A DNA stretch of 64,000 nt, taken from positions 1,123,501 to 1,187,500 of the forward strand of contig CM033395.1 in assembly GCA_019426215.1 (NCBI GenBank), in the 5' to 3' direction. The stretch comes from Buddleja alternifolia. Taxonomy: Eukaryota; Streptophyta; Magnoliopsida; Lamiales; Scrophulariaceae. The translations under genes were made by a program, and so were the position numbers. Positions 1-13,435 of this stretch are shown here, in pieces. Each line of letters opens with the position of its first letter. Within the stretch, counting starts at the first letter, position 1. The notes beneath the pieces are model-generated. The model had not been told where the DNA came from and did no database searches. It was given only the letters and a program-made list of their open reading frames with translations.

Positions 1-112
1 CAAAGCAAAAAATGAAAAGGGTCTGCATCTAATCCATTGCATAACTAACCGCAGAAACAAAAATTACAGTAATACAGCTCAAATTAACAGAGAGCAATAG
101 AGAGGAAGTTAC

Positions 113-242
113 CTCCATGACCAAAGAAAGAAGGCCTGAAAGACTGCGCTTTGACGATAATAACCCCTCTGTTGCAGGAGGCAGTAACTGTAGAAGAAGC
201 TATGATGCTCGTCCCTGTTATTGGCGTTCTTATTACTGCCAT
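113..242 (-). CDS. Exon 1 of a probable plastid-targeted protein (partial, runs off left edge)
   Basis: On the minus strand an ATG at 242 opens a 43-codon exon that ends at a good donor (GGAG|GTAACT, donor at 112-111). The peptide begins MAVIRTPITGTSII, is rich in Ser/Thr, small residues and Arg/Lys with no acidic residues in the first 40, and reaches a VKAQSFRP stretch. That composition resembles a chloroplast transit peptide with its cleavage zone near V-K-A. Bases 1-112 would be intron 1, and the remaining exons lie outside the window. I do not recognise the mature protein. A plus-strand frame over the same bases (151-348) looks like its antisense shadow. The evidence is one exon, so the call is tentative. 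Confidence 0.42.
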
Positions 243-3200
243 TATATTATTATTATTAGATTCTTCTTCGCAATATATTCAGATTCTTCGCAAGTCTCGT
301 CAATTGATGGAAAAGAGAGGACACTTTTCTGGGAATCAATTTAACTGAGCAACACAAATTCTGCAGATTTTGTACTCTGTCTTTGTCTTTCTTCCATTTA
401 TTTTTTCCTCTCTTATTTATTTCTTATTTCTTGTTTTGTGGTTTAAAGATGAGGACATGAGAATTACATTTTCGGTCCCTTAACTTTACCATTAAAATAG
501 TTTTGATCCTCATTTATCGGACTCAACAAAAGTAGTCCTAAAATCTCCAATTTTAAATAGATTTGGTCCCTGCTACGAACTTTCCGTCCAGAAACTAATG
601 GAATAAACTCAAATTGGGGGAAAATAGGCAGAACCTCACCTAATTTCATCATTTCAGCATAAACTCTAAATGTCTCAATAAATTCTCTCAAAACCACACA
701 TTTCAAACTGTAATCCAACCTGAAATTTTCTCGAAAAATTTGGCAAAACCCTAAGTACGAATTTTTTCTTGTAATTGGGCAAAGAAAAGAAGGTAAATAA
801 TGCAAATTGGACTCTATACGAGACATTGGGACTCACATAGAAAATTCTAGCTCAGCGTGATTTGATTGAACTTAAATGCAATTTATTTATCATGTATCAG
901 TTGGATATAACTTATTCACTATGTAAATTATTGTTTGTCATGTACTAGTTAAATATAACTCACTCACTATGTAAATTACACAAGATTCAAATAGGCCATC
1001 TAAAAATTTCCAAGCAGAAAAATTATAATCATTTATATATGAACTCATACCGGATTGCACCTTATGTAGAAGATTGTGATTATGCAGAGATCTAAACTCC
1101 TAAGAGCTCCTAAAATTACGTCATAGGTCCAAATAGAATAAAATCCCAAAAGGGAGATAATGAGAATGTGAGAAGCAAACAACAAAACAATTGCCTCCTA
1201 TAAATCATTCTTAATCTCAAGATAAGGAGTCTTCAAGGATGAATCCCTCACTTTATCACATACAATCCAATGAAAATGAAGGAGAGGTAGGGGAGCAACA
1301 TGTAACTATAGCCATTGATAGTAAAAGAATACTATCTTGGATAAATCTGCAGAAACTTCAGACGATGATAACATACGTAAACGCAGTAGGTGGGAAAGAA
1401 GAAGTAACAACTTTGTTGTAGAACTATTGTACAACACAAGAAATCATTTCTTTTCTTTTTCTGATAATTCTACTAAACAAGAAATCACTATAACTTATCC
1501 CTTGCTCACCAAACAACGAAACAAGATGTCGTTTGCATATTTTCCTATACTTTACAAAACTGCAACTTTTGCTTGAATTGCTGATAGCTTCAAAGGAAGC
1601 CGATAATGTAGGAAATCAATTGCAGAAAGTGAGCCAATTAATCATCAGCACTCTTCAAGCGAAAGATAAAACCACAGCGTAGACTTTAACTAGTGTCAAA
1701 CACTTTGTCTTTGTAATTCATGAAATGGCTCTCCTTTCTTCGTCTGTAAATTGTTTCCTCACAAATTCTCCAGATTTATTCTGCAATTGAATAGCAATGA
1801 ATTTTAGTATAAGAATACCAGAAGTTGCTTTCCTCTTTCTGAGGAGCTACTAGATTCTTACAAAAGAATACACAAATTAAAGAAACATATCGACATTTGT
1901 CCATATCGAAAAGAATTACACATTTGTATGCAATTCATACACCATTTTAAAATCAACCAGCAAAGTATCCCTTCAGGTATAGCATATCAAGAGGATACCT
2001 ACAAACTTCGTGCCAACTAAAGTTTATATTGTGAAGGAGAAGACCACAGTTTTTTCTAGACAATATGAGTTGTTTCAAGCTTGTAATCTCATTCAAACAA
2101 TCTCTTTAACCTGAAAATTTCTATGAAACTTGTCAAATTAAATATTATACTACTTCAACGCGCTTTAAAATAGAGGTCAGCTTTTGTGATCCCCACAACG
2201 AAGTGCATAGCTTCATAATGTTTATGCAAATAAATTTAACATGATTCAATATAAAATCCTATTATAATGTTCAAACTAGAGCCTCCAATTTTCAGCCTAA
2301 ACATCTAACTGCTTCCAATTTGGTATTCCCAGCTTGCTCTACAATTCTGTAAATTTAGACCTAAGCCACTATTTAATCAGTAATGCTCTTCATTCAATTC
2401 CATTAGGCCTATATCTAATCAATAAACAAATGCATTTGCCATTTCTCAAACATTAAGAAAAATGGGAAAGTTCATCAGGTAACACATTCTTATTACATTT
2501 CCTTAATCCTTAATGGATCTTACCTTTGTCGAAAATAAAATCACTACACAGTGAACTCCCAATAGTCTCCAAACTAAACATAATTGAACATGTCTACGAA
2601 ATGAATCCTGTTCCTTTTTCTCCTAATCACACACCATCCAAATATCAACAAAAAGAAATTAATCGAACAAACTAGCATAGAAATGTCACATGACCATTAA
2701 TAAATAATGTCTGTTTTTCAGTTATGCATCTACAAAACTCAACTAAAATAATCCTAAGCAAAAGTCAGGATCATTGACCCTTACACACTTGGGAAATGTT
2801 TCATTTTAAAGGCTGACCCACGGAATCATCTCTCCAGTGAGTGTCATCAACTCTCTATGTAATTTAACTACTCATCAATAACAGAATTACAAGACAATAA
2901 AAAAAAACAGCAAAAAGCAAAGAGGGGGATTTGATTCTTAGATGCACCGCGTCTAATGGAGTCAGCGCATCAAACACCATTGAATGCAAGGGCAAGATGG
3001 TAAAAAGCACCTAAATAGCCTGCTTCTAACGGTGTTAGGTTGACCGGTACCAATAGAACCGATCCACCTTAGAATTCCTCGCAAAGGAGTTAATCAAACG
3101 AGCTTTTGGTCATAAACATATCATACATGATTCCCATACATCAGTGGAATGAAACTCAACATGCACCCCAGAAAATAACTACCCTACTGTCATATCACTT

Positions 3201-3374
3201 GATAGACATGGATCACATCATCAATGCACACACAGACAGATATTTAACACAAACACTCAAGAGTTAAGAACACACAAAATGAGCTGCAGCTCATCCACGA
3301 GCTGCTATATACCAACCTCAACGATCCGTCCACGATGATCACCGAATAAAACCACATCATCCTCCACCAACGCA
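243..3374. other. Intergenic stretch with no supportable gene
   Basis: About 3.1 kb of AT-rich sequence. Bases 243-460 would hold the leader and promoter of the plastid-targeted gene on the left. Bases 464-826 give a 120-codon minus-strand frame over sequence with spaced 'ggtccc' phrases typical of degenerate dispersed plant repeats, and I do not call it a gene. A 60-codon plus-strand frame at 1239-1421 overlaps another frame at 1337-1576. Neither has a recognisable domain. No RNA gene was seen. Confidence 0.5.
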
Positions 3375-3701
3375 TATTACAATCCTCGAAAAACGACAAC
3401 GAAAACTGCTTGAAAACCACACCAAACGTCAAAGTAAATCAACCCCGAGCTCGGAATATCTCCACCTGAATACCCTTCACAGGCAGCTCCTACGTCGCAA
3501 CACCCAGACAAATCAGTGATCTTACCATAACTCATCCTGCCCGTAATGGAGGTGGAAACGTCCGGAGACGGGGTCGATAGAGAAATTGGAAATGCCGTTG
3601 GGGAAGAGGCCCGTCGGTAGGTGGAGATCACCCGAAGCGGTTTTGTGGACTATTAGCAATGTGATTATGAGAATCGGGAGATTACGATTACGAGAAGCCA
3701 T
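3375..3701 (-). pseudogene. DUF538-family secreted protein, broken by several frameshifts and a deletion
   Basis: The ATG at 3701 starts a signal-peptide-like N-terminus (MASRNRNLPILIITLLIV...TASG) followed by LPTGLFPNGISNFSIDP and GRFHLH, the usual opening of a DUF538 domain. The frame stops at 3522. The rest of the domain continues in other frames: SITGRMSYGKITDLSG in the second frame, ELPVKGIQVEI in the third, IPSSGLIYFDV back in the second, and GVVFKQFSLSFFEDC in the third. The segment normally lying between the GRF strand and the SYG motif is missing. DUF538 genes are usually short single-exon genes of unknown role, so introns are an unlikely explanation for frame changes every 30-50 bases. 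Alternatives are an active gene with sequencing errors, or an alternative N-terminal ORF. Confidence 0.72.
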
Positions 3702-4164
3702 TTTTGGGGGGGAATTTTGGTGGGAAATCAAATCAGAAATGGTAGTAGCTTGACAAGAATCTTTTCAGTAATTTTATTATTTATTTTTCTGTATTTTTTA
3801 TGCTTATGGTTACGGATGAGAGAGACGTCAGCTGGGAGGAAACCAGGGATGCTTTCGAATTGGATGTAACTTGGGGGTGTTAGATAAAATACATCCATAA
3901 ATTTTTTAGAAATGCGAGTTAACAAAATGCAACACATTTCTTTATGTACGAGTAAATACATTTTGGCATCAATCACAATACTTCAATTTTGGTCCTAAAT
4001 TCACGCATCTGCCATCTCCCCATGCCAAACCAAGAAATCAGGGTTTGTTTAATTTGGGGATTTCGAGCCGAATAAGAGAGGTTTCAATTTTGGGTACAAA
4101 TGATTCGGGAGATGAAAATATAGATGCAGGATTTGAGGTGCAATGATTGAAAAGTTGATTTGGA

Positions 4165-4980
4165 AGAGAGAATTTTTTTTTGTTTTTTTGAACAATAAAC
4201 ACAAATATATTTCATCAAACAAGAGTACAAGCTTTTATACAAAGTTGCTCCTGAGGCACATGCCTATGTACAGTACATACAAGGTCCCCATGCAAAAGAG
4301 GGGTCAAAAAATCGAGGCACGCCTGATAGTGGTCTGCTAGATTAGGTTCGAGGCTCCCTCCTTTGCTAGATGGTCCGCCACCGTATTTACATTGCGGTAA
4401 CAAAAGTGGACTTGTAGATGCTGAAACTCAATCCAAGATCTGATGCAGCTCTGGAGATGAGTCTGCATAACTGGGCCTGCGTCGTCCTACAAGACAACAC
4501 GTGAAATAAAAGCATGGAGTCAGTAGCAATGATCAAATTATTCAGTTTTAGTTTATTTGCTAATTGGATGCCAACTTTGGCTGCCCAAATTTCCGCTAGA
4601 TTGTTTGTCGTGATCCCAATATTAATGAGAATCCCGCTACAAAAGCACCCTAATTATCTCGTATAATACCTCCTATACCTGTGGGTCTCGGGTTGCCGAA
4701 TGAAGAACCATCAATGTTCAACTTAAACCAGTTAAGTGGAGGAACTGTCCATTTTAAAGGAAAAGACTATGGCTGCGGTGGAGAAGGTTTGTCAAGGTGG
4801 TGGTACGAGAGTTGGGTCACTATATTCCGGTAGACGATCCAGTTATTTATAGTGGCATTTTGAAAAATGGCTTTATTCCGTACTTGCCAAATAAACCAAT
4901 ATGCATAGACTTGGGAGCGTCTTTGGGAGTTTGAAAGCGTTGGTGAGCTATATGAATTTGGGGATTGTCAATTGATATAT
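4165..4980 (-). mobile_element. LINE 3' fragment with decayed RNase H domain
   Basis: Read on the minus strand, pieces appear in the order expected at the end of a plant non-LTR retroelement reverse transcriptase. A YWFIWQVRNKAIFQN segment lies at about 4856-4905, then an RNase H core with LNIDGSSFGNPRPTGIGG (about 4685-4725, containing the first catalytic Asp), AEIWAAKVGIQLA (about 4560-4600), the TDS motif (about 4510) and NVNTVADHLAKEGAS (about 4350-4395). In-frame stops and at least one frame change interrupt it. A poly(T) run at 4170-4187 on the plus strand corresponds to the poly(A) tail of a minus-strand insertion. I found no convincing target duplication. It is dead, and the 5' part is missing. 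Confidence 0.7.
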
Positions 4981-5122
4981 ATATATTTTTTCGTTGTTCT
5001 TTAAAGTTCAAAATTTTAGAAAGAACACATGACAATCACATGACTCGATTTAGTAACATGGAGATGGCGGAGCGTGGATTTAGGATTAAAATTGAACTTT
5101 TTTAATAGACGCATGGCTAAAA

Positions 5123-5388
5123 AGTGTTTAATTAGGCTTATATTAAAGAGCTTATAAATTCTTAGTACTTATGAGATGCTTTTAAAGTTTATAAGCTCTC
5201 TATCTTATAAGCTGTTAAAACATAAGTTGAGATCTCCTTATTTATTTTTCAAGAGTTTATAAGTTCCTGAATAAGCCGCCTTATAAACAGTTTTAACAAA
5301 AAAATTATTTAGGCACTTTGTAACAGCTTATAAGCTTTCAAACAACTTATGAGATATTTTAAAGAGCTTATAAACTCAGCCAAACACT
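5123..5388. repeat. MITE-like element built from 'ttataagct' motifs
   Basis: The 266-bp block begins AGTGTTT and ends AAACACT. Inside, both ends carry inverted copies of 'agagcttataa', and related 'cttataagct' phrases recur through the middle. This layout resembles a common dicot miniature inverted-repeat element whose ends read roughly gtgtttggct...agccaaacac. No clear target duplication was found, so the superfamily is left open. Confidence 0.55.
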
Positions 5389-6302
5389 CTCTGTGTTTAC
5401 TCATACGCAAAGGGCTAAATTTGTTGAATTTTGCTACCTTACCGGACTAATTGTGTTTTTGAAAATGATAATGTACCAAATGTGTCAATACCCCTAACTT
5501 ACAGGATTAAAAATGAAATTTTGCCTCCGACAAATTTGCTCCTTTTATTTTTCGTTTTTGTTTCTTTCTTCATTTCTCTTTTTTTGGGGTTGGGTAGAGC
5601 ATATGAGCTAGCTCATTTGTGTTTCCAAAAGCTCCCTTTTTCTTAATTTTAAAACACTGAAAATACTTTTGCCTGTTATTTTACACAAAAGATGAACAAT
5701 TTAACACGCACCGTTTTAGAAATATATTTACAATGACTTCTTTCTGGCTTATTTGCTATATATTGAATGGCAAAGGCCTCTCTCAATAGAATCCACTACC
5801 ATTTGATGAAAAAATACAATAAAATAGTGTACGTAAATGTTTGCCCATGGTCTGGAAATAAACTAACTCAAATTCCAAACCATCAACATATCATCCTAAA
5901 AATTAGTTTGAATCAACAAATGCACAAAAATCAGAGGTTTTCTTAGAAGCCCTGCGACTCCCAAGTTCCAGCACGGTCACATATTAGTTTTGTGTTTACG
6001 GTCACCACATTAGACATCTAATTGTGATTATATAAGACTTGCAGAGAACCAACTCAAAATTTGTTCAACATAAATATTCCAGTTAAAATAAGAATCCTTT
6101 ACAGTCACTATCATCCCATTCGAGCAAATGAATGCCAAGTAAAAAGCATAAAATGAATCTCTATTATAATCATGCAAACCAAATGGAGCAACATCTGAAA
6201 TTCAGTTTAAAGCAGAAAAGGCAACTTTCTTCCTAAAGATACCACATAATTAGAAAACACAAACATCGGATCTATCCCCTGAATGAAGGATTGTTTGTCC
6301 AG
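5389..6302. other. Intergenic stretch, nothing recognised
   Basis: AT-rich sequence with no coding frame above background. It lies downstream of LUC7, so its right part is likely the 3' UTR and terminator zone of that gene. Confidence 0.5.
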
Positions 6303-9300
6303 CTAGTACCTATCGTAACGCCTGGAAAAAAAATCACATTAGACAACTTAAACCGTATATCCATACAATATTAGAAATATATCTGTATGTTTACACACAT
6401 TTATGCACACCAAACATTAAACCAAATAGTCTATGAAATAAGAAAGAAACAAACGAAAGGCAATGGAAATATTTCGACCATACTCGTATAGGTAACAATT
6501 TTCTCTTTCGTGGAGAAAACTAACATAAGATCACAGAATGAAATAAACCACGAACAAATAGCCAATGCATTGTTGGACCACTATTTTCAGACATACTATT
6601 GAGGGCCACAATGCAACCAAACTGATGGCAGCTCACATCAATGCATATCAAAATATTGGCTCACTAATTTGGCTTTTTAAGTAACTGCATTCCATTATTC
6701 ATGAAAGATAAAATGGTGAAAAGCATTCACATAGGAAAAGAGCAATAAAGAATCAACAACCACATATAATACAATTTGGTAAATCAACCAAGGCACCAAC
6801 TAATGCGTGTCTGTATCAATTGATTATTCAGAGATTTCATATGTTGCGCCTTAGTCATAGGGTTGAAGTTTAATTTAATACAAGATAAGGATTGGACTAA
6901 GCTTTCTCACTTTTACAGACAAGTAGTCGGGTGCAGTGATCTTTCAAGAGTTTTGAACACCACAATACAGCATAGAAAACTTGATGCAGCCAAGCAATAT
7001 AAATAGTAACAATTTACTCCCTCTTTGTCCCAATAAGGATGTCCAACCGAAATTGACTTTTTGTAAGAAATAAGAAAAGTCAATATTTTAACATATCCCC
7101 AAAATTGCCCCTCTCTTATGGAAACAAAACAATCTATATATCGTTTAAATTACAACTCACATTTAATATTTAAGTAATTTGATCTTACGGAAAAATATAT
7201 CCAAATATTCTTTCCTTAAAGGACACTGATTTCTGATCGCTTGTTTTCTTACCTAAGAAATATTATTGAACATTACCAAAGAAAGGACTAAGACACACAC
7301 ATTAAGCGTAAATTGAGGGGCCTAATAGGTACTTTGACAACAACTTCATATAAAAGTAGAGGACAACTGTTTTAGGCCAAACAAAAATAGAAAGGTGAAC
7401 ATTCTTTGTGGATGAAGGGAGTAATTCATTACACATGACCATAATATTCATAAACAAAACTGCGGACCCCAACTTCAGATGTATATATACTTGTAAATCA
7501 TATATTCACACAGTTCGGAATTTAACTGCTTATCACAATCATAAAAAGCACATCTGGCACAGTCGTTGACAAACTCATTTGCAGACTACACCCATATCAA
7601 GGGCAAACCGAAGCAAAAAACAAATACATATATATATGTAAGGCTTCAGAAACAAAACCTGGGGCGATCATAATCTCTTGAACGTTCTTTTGAACGGGAA
7701 CGAGATCTTCGGTTACTGCGACCACGGTCCCTATCTCTTTCACGCTCACGATCATAGTCACGGTCGCGGTGACCTTGCCTATCACGACCTCTGTTCCCAC
7801 GATCATAGTCCCTTCCACGTTCACGGCTATCACCTTTACCACTATCTCTGCTAGATTCTGTGTCTCGATCCCGGCTTTTCCGATCTCTTGATCTGAATAA
7901 AAATAGAAAATCAGAAACTGGAAAAACTAAAGAAAAGGTCCTAGCCTGTTATAACAAATAATTTCAAATCCACCTTCTCTCTTCTTCAAGTGCTTTACGT
8001 TTCTTTTCTTTCTCTTCCTGCAATGATGAAAAACATGTCTAGATAAATTTTCTGAAGAATTGAATATCCTCCCCCAGTAATGATGCAGATGAACTCGAGA
8101 AACTAACTTTAATTGCCCTCTCATTCAATCTATAATTCTCTTAATCAAAAAGATCAAATTAATCGGCTGCAAACACATTTTTCTAAATTCACTTTTCGGA
8201 CGAAACATGTTTTCCAGAAATGCAGCTGCAGAAAGATATGTTTTATTCCCCTCTTTCAGCCAAATTGAAACCAGGTTTACATCACAGACACCTGTCTGTG
8301 CATTAATGATTTATAAAATAAAACAAGACAATTTCTCCTTCAAAAATTATAGGGCATGGTATGCCAAAGTAGTATAAAAAATTTTCAAATGCGGACTATT
8401 TAAAGGAAACAAATAACAACCAATAAGAACATTGTTAACTGATGCGTAAAGGAAGATAGTACAAACAGAAATTCAACACTCCCTTGTAAGTATGAAGGGC
8501 CAAAAGAAACCAGAATAATCATACTTCACCTATGCCATACAAAGTAAGTGAGGTCAGATTAAAAGCAGGTGCACATGCAGCTTAAGTAGCAAATGCTAAT
8601 CAACCTTGGTAGCAGAATACTACATGAACACTGGAGTTGTCCCTTGATTTTCATAGGACGAGTAGCATTGAACCATCACTCAACAAAGAACAGCCATCAA
8701 TTTTATTAATGCAATAGGTAATAAGGAGAACTTCACCTCTAAAGAATAGGGCTGCAATCAAAGGCTGTCTGGCAGGGAGATTGTAATTGGAATCTCAAGA
8801 AGAAACAATATGATAGCACTCAGCTATATACAAATGCATCAACAATTCTACCCCAACAACGATAAAAAACACCCTTCATTGATCCAATGGCAAGCGAACC
8901 ATATGCAGAAGGAATCTTTGAAGCAGCAAACTTTTACATCTTATTCGCTCTTAGCAGCTGATTACCACTAATTTAACTGCAGCTTGGTAAAACTAAGCAT
9001 ATTCTAAATTCCTAATCATTATTTAATCGAAAATTTTATCCTTCCAATTTTTAAGACTTAATGTAATATCCAGATGGATATGATAACCAGTCTTCCCCCT
9101 CATCAGTTTCGAATTTTACTAAAGAGAACTTTTTCAAACAGCACCATCAAACTCTAACTGAATGACTACCTGCACCTAACTCGACATAACTCAAATCACA
9201 AAACTGTTGCAGATGAACAAGGATTTTCATCAATAACCCAGCAATTGAAGAATTCAAAAACACTCTTCAACTAGGATAAGAGAAACTCACAGAGGACAAG

Positions 9301-12300
9301 TAAACTGGAGTCCTATAGAAGAAATTGAAAGATTATAGCAGCACCTGAACCAAAATATTCCGAGTACCAACTTAGGTATTGAAGGCATAAGTGATCTTTT
9401 AAACAAAGCACTCAAACTAATTACCATCAGCATAGGTGTATAGAATAACAAATGAACTTATAAGTTCAATAACATTAAAATTAAGAAACAACAAAACAAA
9501 CATATATACCACTTGAAATAATATAATTTATGACTCCACCTCGAGATGTTGAAGCTTGTATTAACAAGCAAACTATCATATTGATCACGGAAAAGAAAAA
9601 AGTCATGTGTACAAGAGCAGATGCTAGATGGTGAGGACATACCTGAAGCTCAGCTAACTTTTCACGAATTTGCATATAGCCTAAGTGGAGCTTTCCACCA
9701 AAATGATCTGCTAAACGGCGATCACTGAAAACCACATAAGCAACATTGCTTGTCATAACAAGCTAAGTACCTATATCATTAACAAATTGTAATACAGTAG
9801 CCTGGCAAATTTTCTAATTACAATAGCATGATCAACAAGCATAAAACAGAAAATAACGCACATTCTTTAGCTGCACAAGTTATCCTCGTAAAACTGGGCC
9901 CAAAAGCCTGCTGGTGACAAGGAGGTATAATCGCCAGGTCAAACAATGAAGTACTCGAAACTCTTATAACTACTTTTTCATCCTAAAGCTAGGAAGTGCA
10001 TCTTGTAAATGAGAAGGTCAGAAGAACATTTACCTGTCATAAACACTCAAGAATGCTCCACAAATGTCACAGACTCGGAGCTTCTGATCAGTCTGTAAGG
10101 AAACATACAGTCAGTATCATCTATTACACAGAACCCCTACTTCTCACGTTCAAAAGACGAGGTAAGAATAATTTAAGTGCTTCATATAGCAAGTGAAATC
10201 ATAACGGCAGACTTGGTATGTTTCATCAAACATAGAAGTCCTCCATCATAAACGTGTACCTTATATCTTGGTTCACCCCATTTTTCCAAGTAAGTTGCTA
10301 AACTAGACATCTTGTCCAAATATATAACCAAAACAGGAGAATGGGAAAGGCAGAGACAGATTACTAAAAAATTGTTAGAACAGCGAGCCAATGGACTTAC
10401 AATGCGCACATCAGCAGCTGTGTACTTTGAGGGATCCAGTACAGGTTCCTGTCGCGGTGGCAGCTGGATCAAATGAGAGGCAGGGAAAAAATGATAAAAG
10501 GTTGGTCAAATTCAAACACAGACATGGGAAACTATCGTCGCTAAAACTGAAATATGACATGCCAAGAAAGATAAAATAGAGCAATAGCTGAGAATCACAA
10601 TGCAAAAATATCTTTGCATGACCAATATACTAAAAGAAATTCAATGAAGTGGATGGTCACCTTCTTGAGTGCTTCAGCCTCTTCCAATGCTTTCTGTGCT
10701 TCATCCACCATTCCTTGTTCACCTAATCAATGCACCAAATGCACAGGTATTCAAAACATTATAGCGCATACAGCCGAAAAACAAAAACCAAAAATATAAT
10801 GGTAAAACAGAAAAGCAGCATTTCTTAGAATTACTAAGATCTTGCTCAGAATGGAAATATGGGTAACTACAATATTAAGTTCCTCAAGAGGATCCTTTAA
10901 CTCTTGGTGTTCCATCCGCAGAAACCCCTAAGCATATGACGTTCCAAAGAACTGGATCCCACCCTTAAAATAGAGAATGGAAACCAAAAGGATCCAGCCA
11001 CTGGAATTGTGGTATATCTTCATATGAAATGACAAGAAGAAACAGCATCCATCTTCAATATAGTAAGCTATGAGAGACTTCTACTTCCACATATGCTAAT
11101 ATGACTATTAATTCCAAAAATCCAGATATATTTCAAAAAAAAAAGAAAAGAAAAATAATCCGAGCATACATGCGTTCATCATTCAATATTCTCTACCGAT
11201 CCTTCAATGTCAAGCTGCAGAATGGATATATATATAATATGTGATATGTCAAATAAAAACCTACCAAGATCTTCAGCTTTCTTTAGCTTCTCATTAATCA
11301 TTTCTTGTATGTGAGGATCTGGAACAGCCGTTGGCAAGGATGCCAACTGCGGAGCATTTGTCAGGGGCTGTGGAAGAGATGCACGATCTTTGTTGAAAGC
11401 ATCCAAAAGAAGTACAGACTGCCATTGAATAACAATCGACATTTACCCTTCAGCTATATCATTTTTACTGACAATGAATAACCAATAAAGTAAATTCGCA
11501 AATCCTTTAAAACCTGCTTGTCTGCTCTTTTAATTCTTAGTTCGTCAATATCTTCCATAGTTCGAATCTTCATGTCTGTATTTCCTTCGAGATCTATAAT
11601 ATCAAATAATGTTCAGCAGCATAATCAGATGAACATCAGCAGGACTGGAGACTTAATCAGATACAAGTAGAGATGATGTTCGGTGTTAAAGATTGGATAA
11701 TTTCTTGAAATATTCATTGTAATAGATCAAGTGAAGAAAACATTCGAGACAATGAGCCAGGTCTAGAAAGCCATACAGAAATTTGCTAATAACCTGAAGA
11801 CCTTCGATTTCATATTTGCTCTATCAACCTATCAAGCTTTACATTATAGCCACAACTTCGATCACCAAAACAAACCCACCAACTTCAATTCCATAACATG
11901 AACAAAATCATTTGCAGTAAACCATGAACACCAAATAGGAACGGCAAGATAATTGATGACTTACCATATTGATCGGCTTCTTTCAATTTCTCTTTAATTT
12001 GCTTTGACAACTCAATGATCTCCGGTGACTGCATTCCCATGAGATTTTTTAACTTTGTTGCAGGATGAATAAAAATGGAAGAAAGGGAAAACAATGGAAT
12101 TCAGAAATCTACCTCGGTAACTTCTGATACTGAGATTGCAATAGCCGCTTTAGCATCCTCCTCGTCAAGTCTCTTCAAAGCCCTTTCAATTTTACGATCA
12201 CACTCAACGATAAGTCTGTCTATGTTATCCTCTAAGTCTCTGTCATAATTATCAAGACCTTTTGCTTTTGATTCCTCATATCTGACGATGAGTTAAAATA

Positions 12301-13388
12301 TCACAACAGACAATTTACGTTCCAGGATCGAATAACAAAATAATAGTATCAGCCACTAGATCACACAAATACATGTGAAGTTATAAAACTAAGTTATGAC
12401 TTCCCCAGGCTTAGAAAATGAGATATAAAACATATAAATCTGACAACAAAAACAGCATAAGACTGTAAAATTCCCATTTCTACTTTAGCTACACCTGTAG
12501 CATGACGGTTGTCAAATAAAGTCACACTTCATGGACGAAAGGGCAATTAAAAAAAAATGTTTTTGCTTGCTATACATGAAGTATCCATTAAAAAAATGTC
12601 ACCCAGTAAGGATGTATTAAATTGTTATCCTGAGAGTTTGAAGTCACCACATTTGACAGCTCAGCAACCGAGTGTTTGTAAATTTTTCTGCTCTAAACAC
12701 CACATGTCGACATTCTAAATTATGGTTACAAATTTTAGCCCATAATAGTGTTTCAGCTCCAGTGACGCATAAACGAATCACACTGAAACAAGCTCTTAAC
12801 GATCAACCTCGAGTCAAGTATTCAGTAGTTTGGTTGGTTCCTTTTTCAACCCTACACAAAAACTTTTAACAAAATTGCACAATTTCCTCAAATAAGGATA
12901 CTCTTTCCTCAGCTGCAAGGAATGCACCTTGGGGCATGGTCCCTTGTCCATTTTCTGCACCAAAAAAGACAAAAAAAAAAAATTGAAATTTCCCCAACAA
13001 AACGGAAATTACCATTATTCACAAATTCACAATATCCGAAAATTTGAATTTTCTTCAAGCCTTGGAAACATATTACACACAAATACTTCACAGTGTCTCC
13101 GGATTCAGTAGTAAAACACGAAAGTCAGATCAGCACTTTCTGTAAAACCTAACTCCATACAAGTTTTCAGCAGTAAAAACACAAATTAATGGCATGCTTC
13201 GCAACATTTACATGTGGAAAATAGTAAAATAAAAATCGTACCGTGAGTTGGAAAAGCTCGTGCGGGCAAAGGCCCGCGAGGTAGAGGCGGCAGACGTCAC
13301 GATCGTAGTACTTTCTGGTGACCTCTGTTGTATCTCCGTTTCGATTAGCTCCCATCAGTACATCCAGCTGCTTCCTCAGAGCATCCAT
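6303..13388 (-). CDS. LUC7A: LUC7-like U1 snRNP-associated splicing factor (13 exons, 409 aa)
   Basis: Family role: LUC7 proteins bind U1 snRNP in the nucleus and help select 5' splice sites. Exons on the minus strand: 13388-13242, 12954-12902, 12281-12113, 12028-11965, 11593-11514, 11418-11265, 10722-10661, 10463-10401, 10092-10034, 9724-9643, 8017-7974, 7892-7659, 6321-6303. All introns are GT-AG, and the sum is 1230 nt, an exact reading frame close to the roughly 400 aa of plant LUC7A. It starts MDALRKQLDVLMGANR and carries zinc-finger 1 (CRLYLAGLCPHELF) and SPEIIELSKQIKEKL. A coiled-coil middle and zinc-finger 2 (CDICGAFLSVYDSDRR...HFGGKLHLGY) follow, then an RD/RS-rich tail. The last exon adds RYDRY-stop. 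If the last intron is retained, the protein ends at 7646 instead. The ATG was chosen because it begins the conserved N-terminus. Assignment to the LUC7A/B clade rather than LUC7RL rests on the close match to the LUC7A pattern. Confidence 0.94.
7017..7421. mobile_element. Stowaway-type MITE in the last LUC7 intron
   Basis: The left end reads CTCCCTCTTTGTCCCA and the right end GTGGATGAAGGGAG, which are inverted versions of each other and match the usual Stowaway terminus (CTCCCTCNGTCCC). The element is flanked by TA at 7015-7016 and 7422-7423, the Tc1/mariner target duplication. Length is 405 bp with no coding capacity. It sits between exons 12 and 13 of LUC7. Confidence 0.82.
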
Positions 13389-13435
13389 GGCTTCTCTTCT
13401 CCTTCTACTACTACCCTATTTCTTCTGAACTACCA

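Noticed and set aside
151..348. 65-codon plus-strand frame with a hydrophobic stretch
   Set aside because: It is antisense to the better-supported transit-peptide exon with a good donor site on the minus strand.
464..826. 120-codon minus-strand frame as a gene
   Set aside because: Composition and 'ggtccc' phrases look like degenerate dispersed repeat sequence; no domain and no splice or promoter context.
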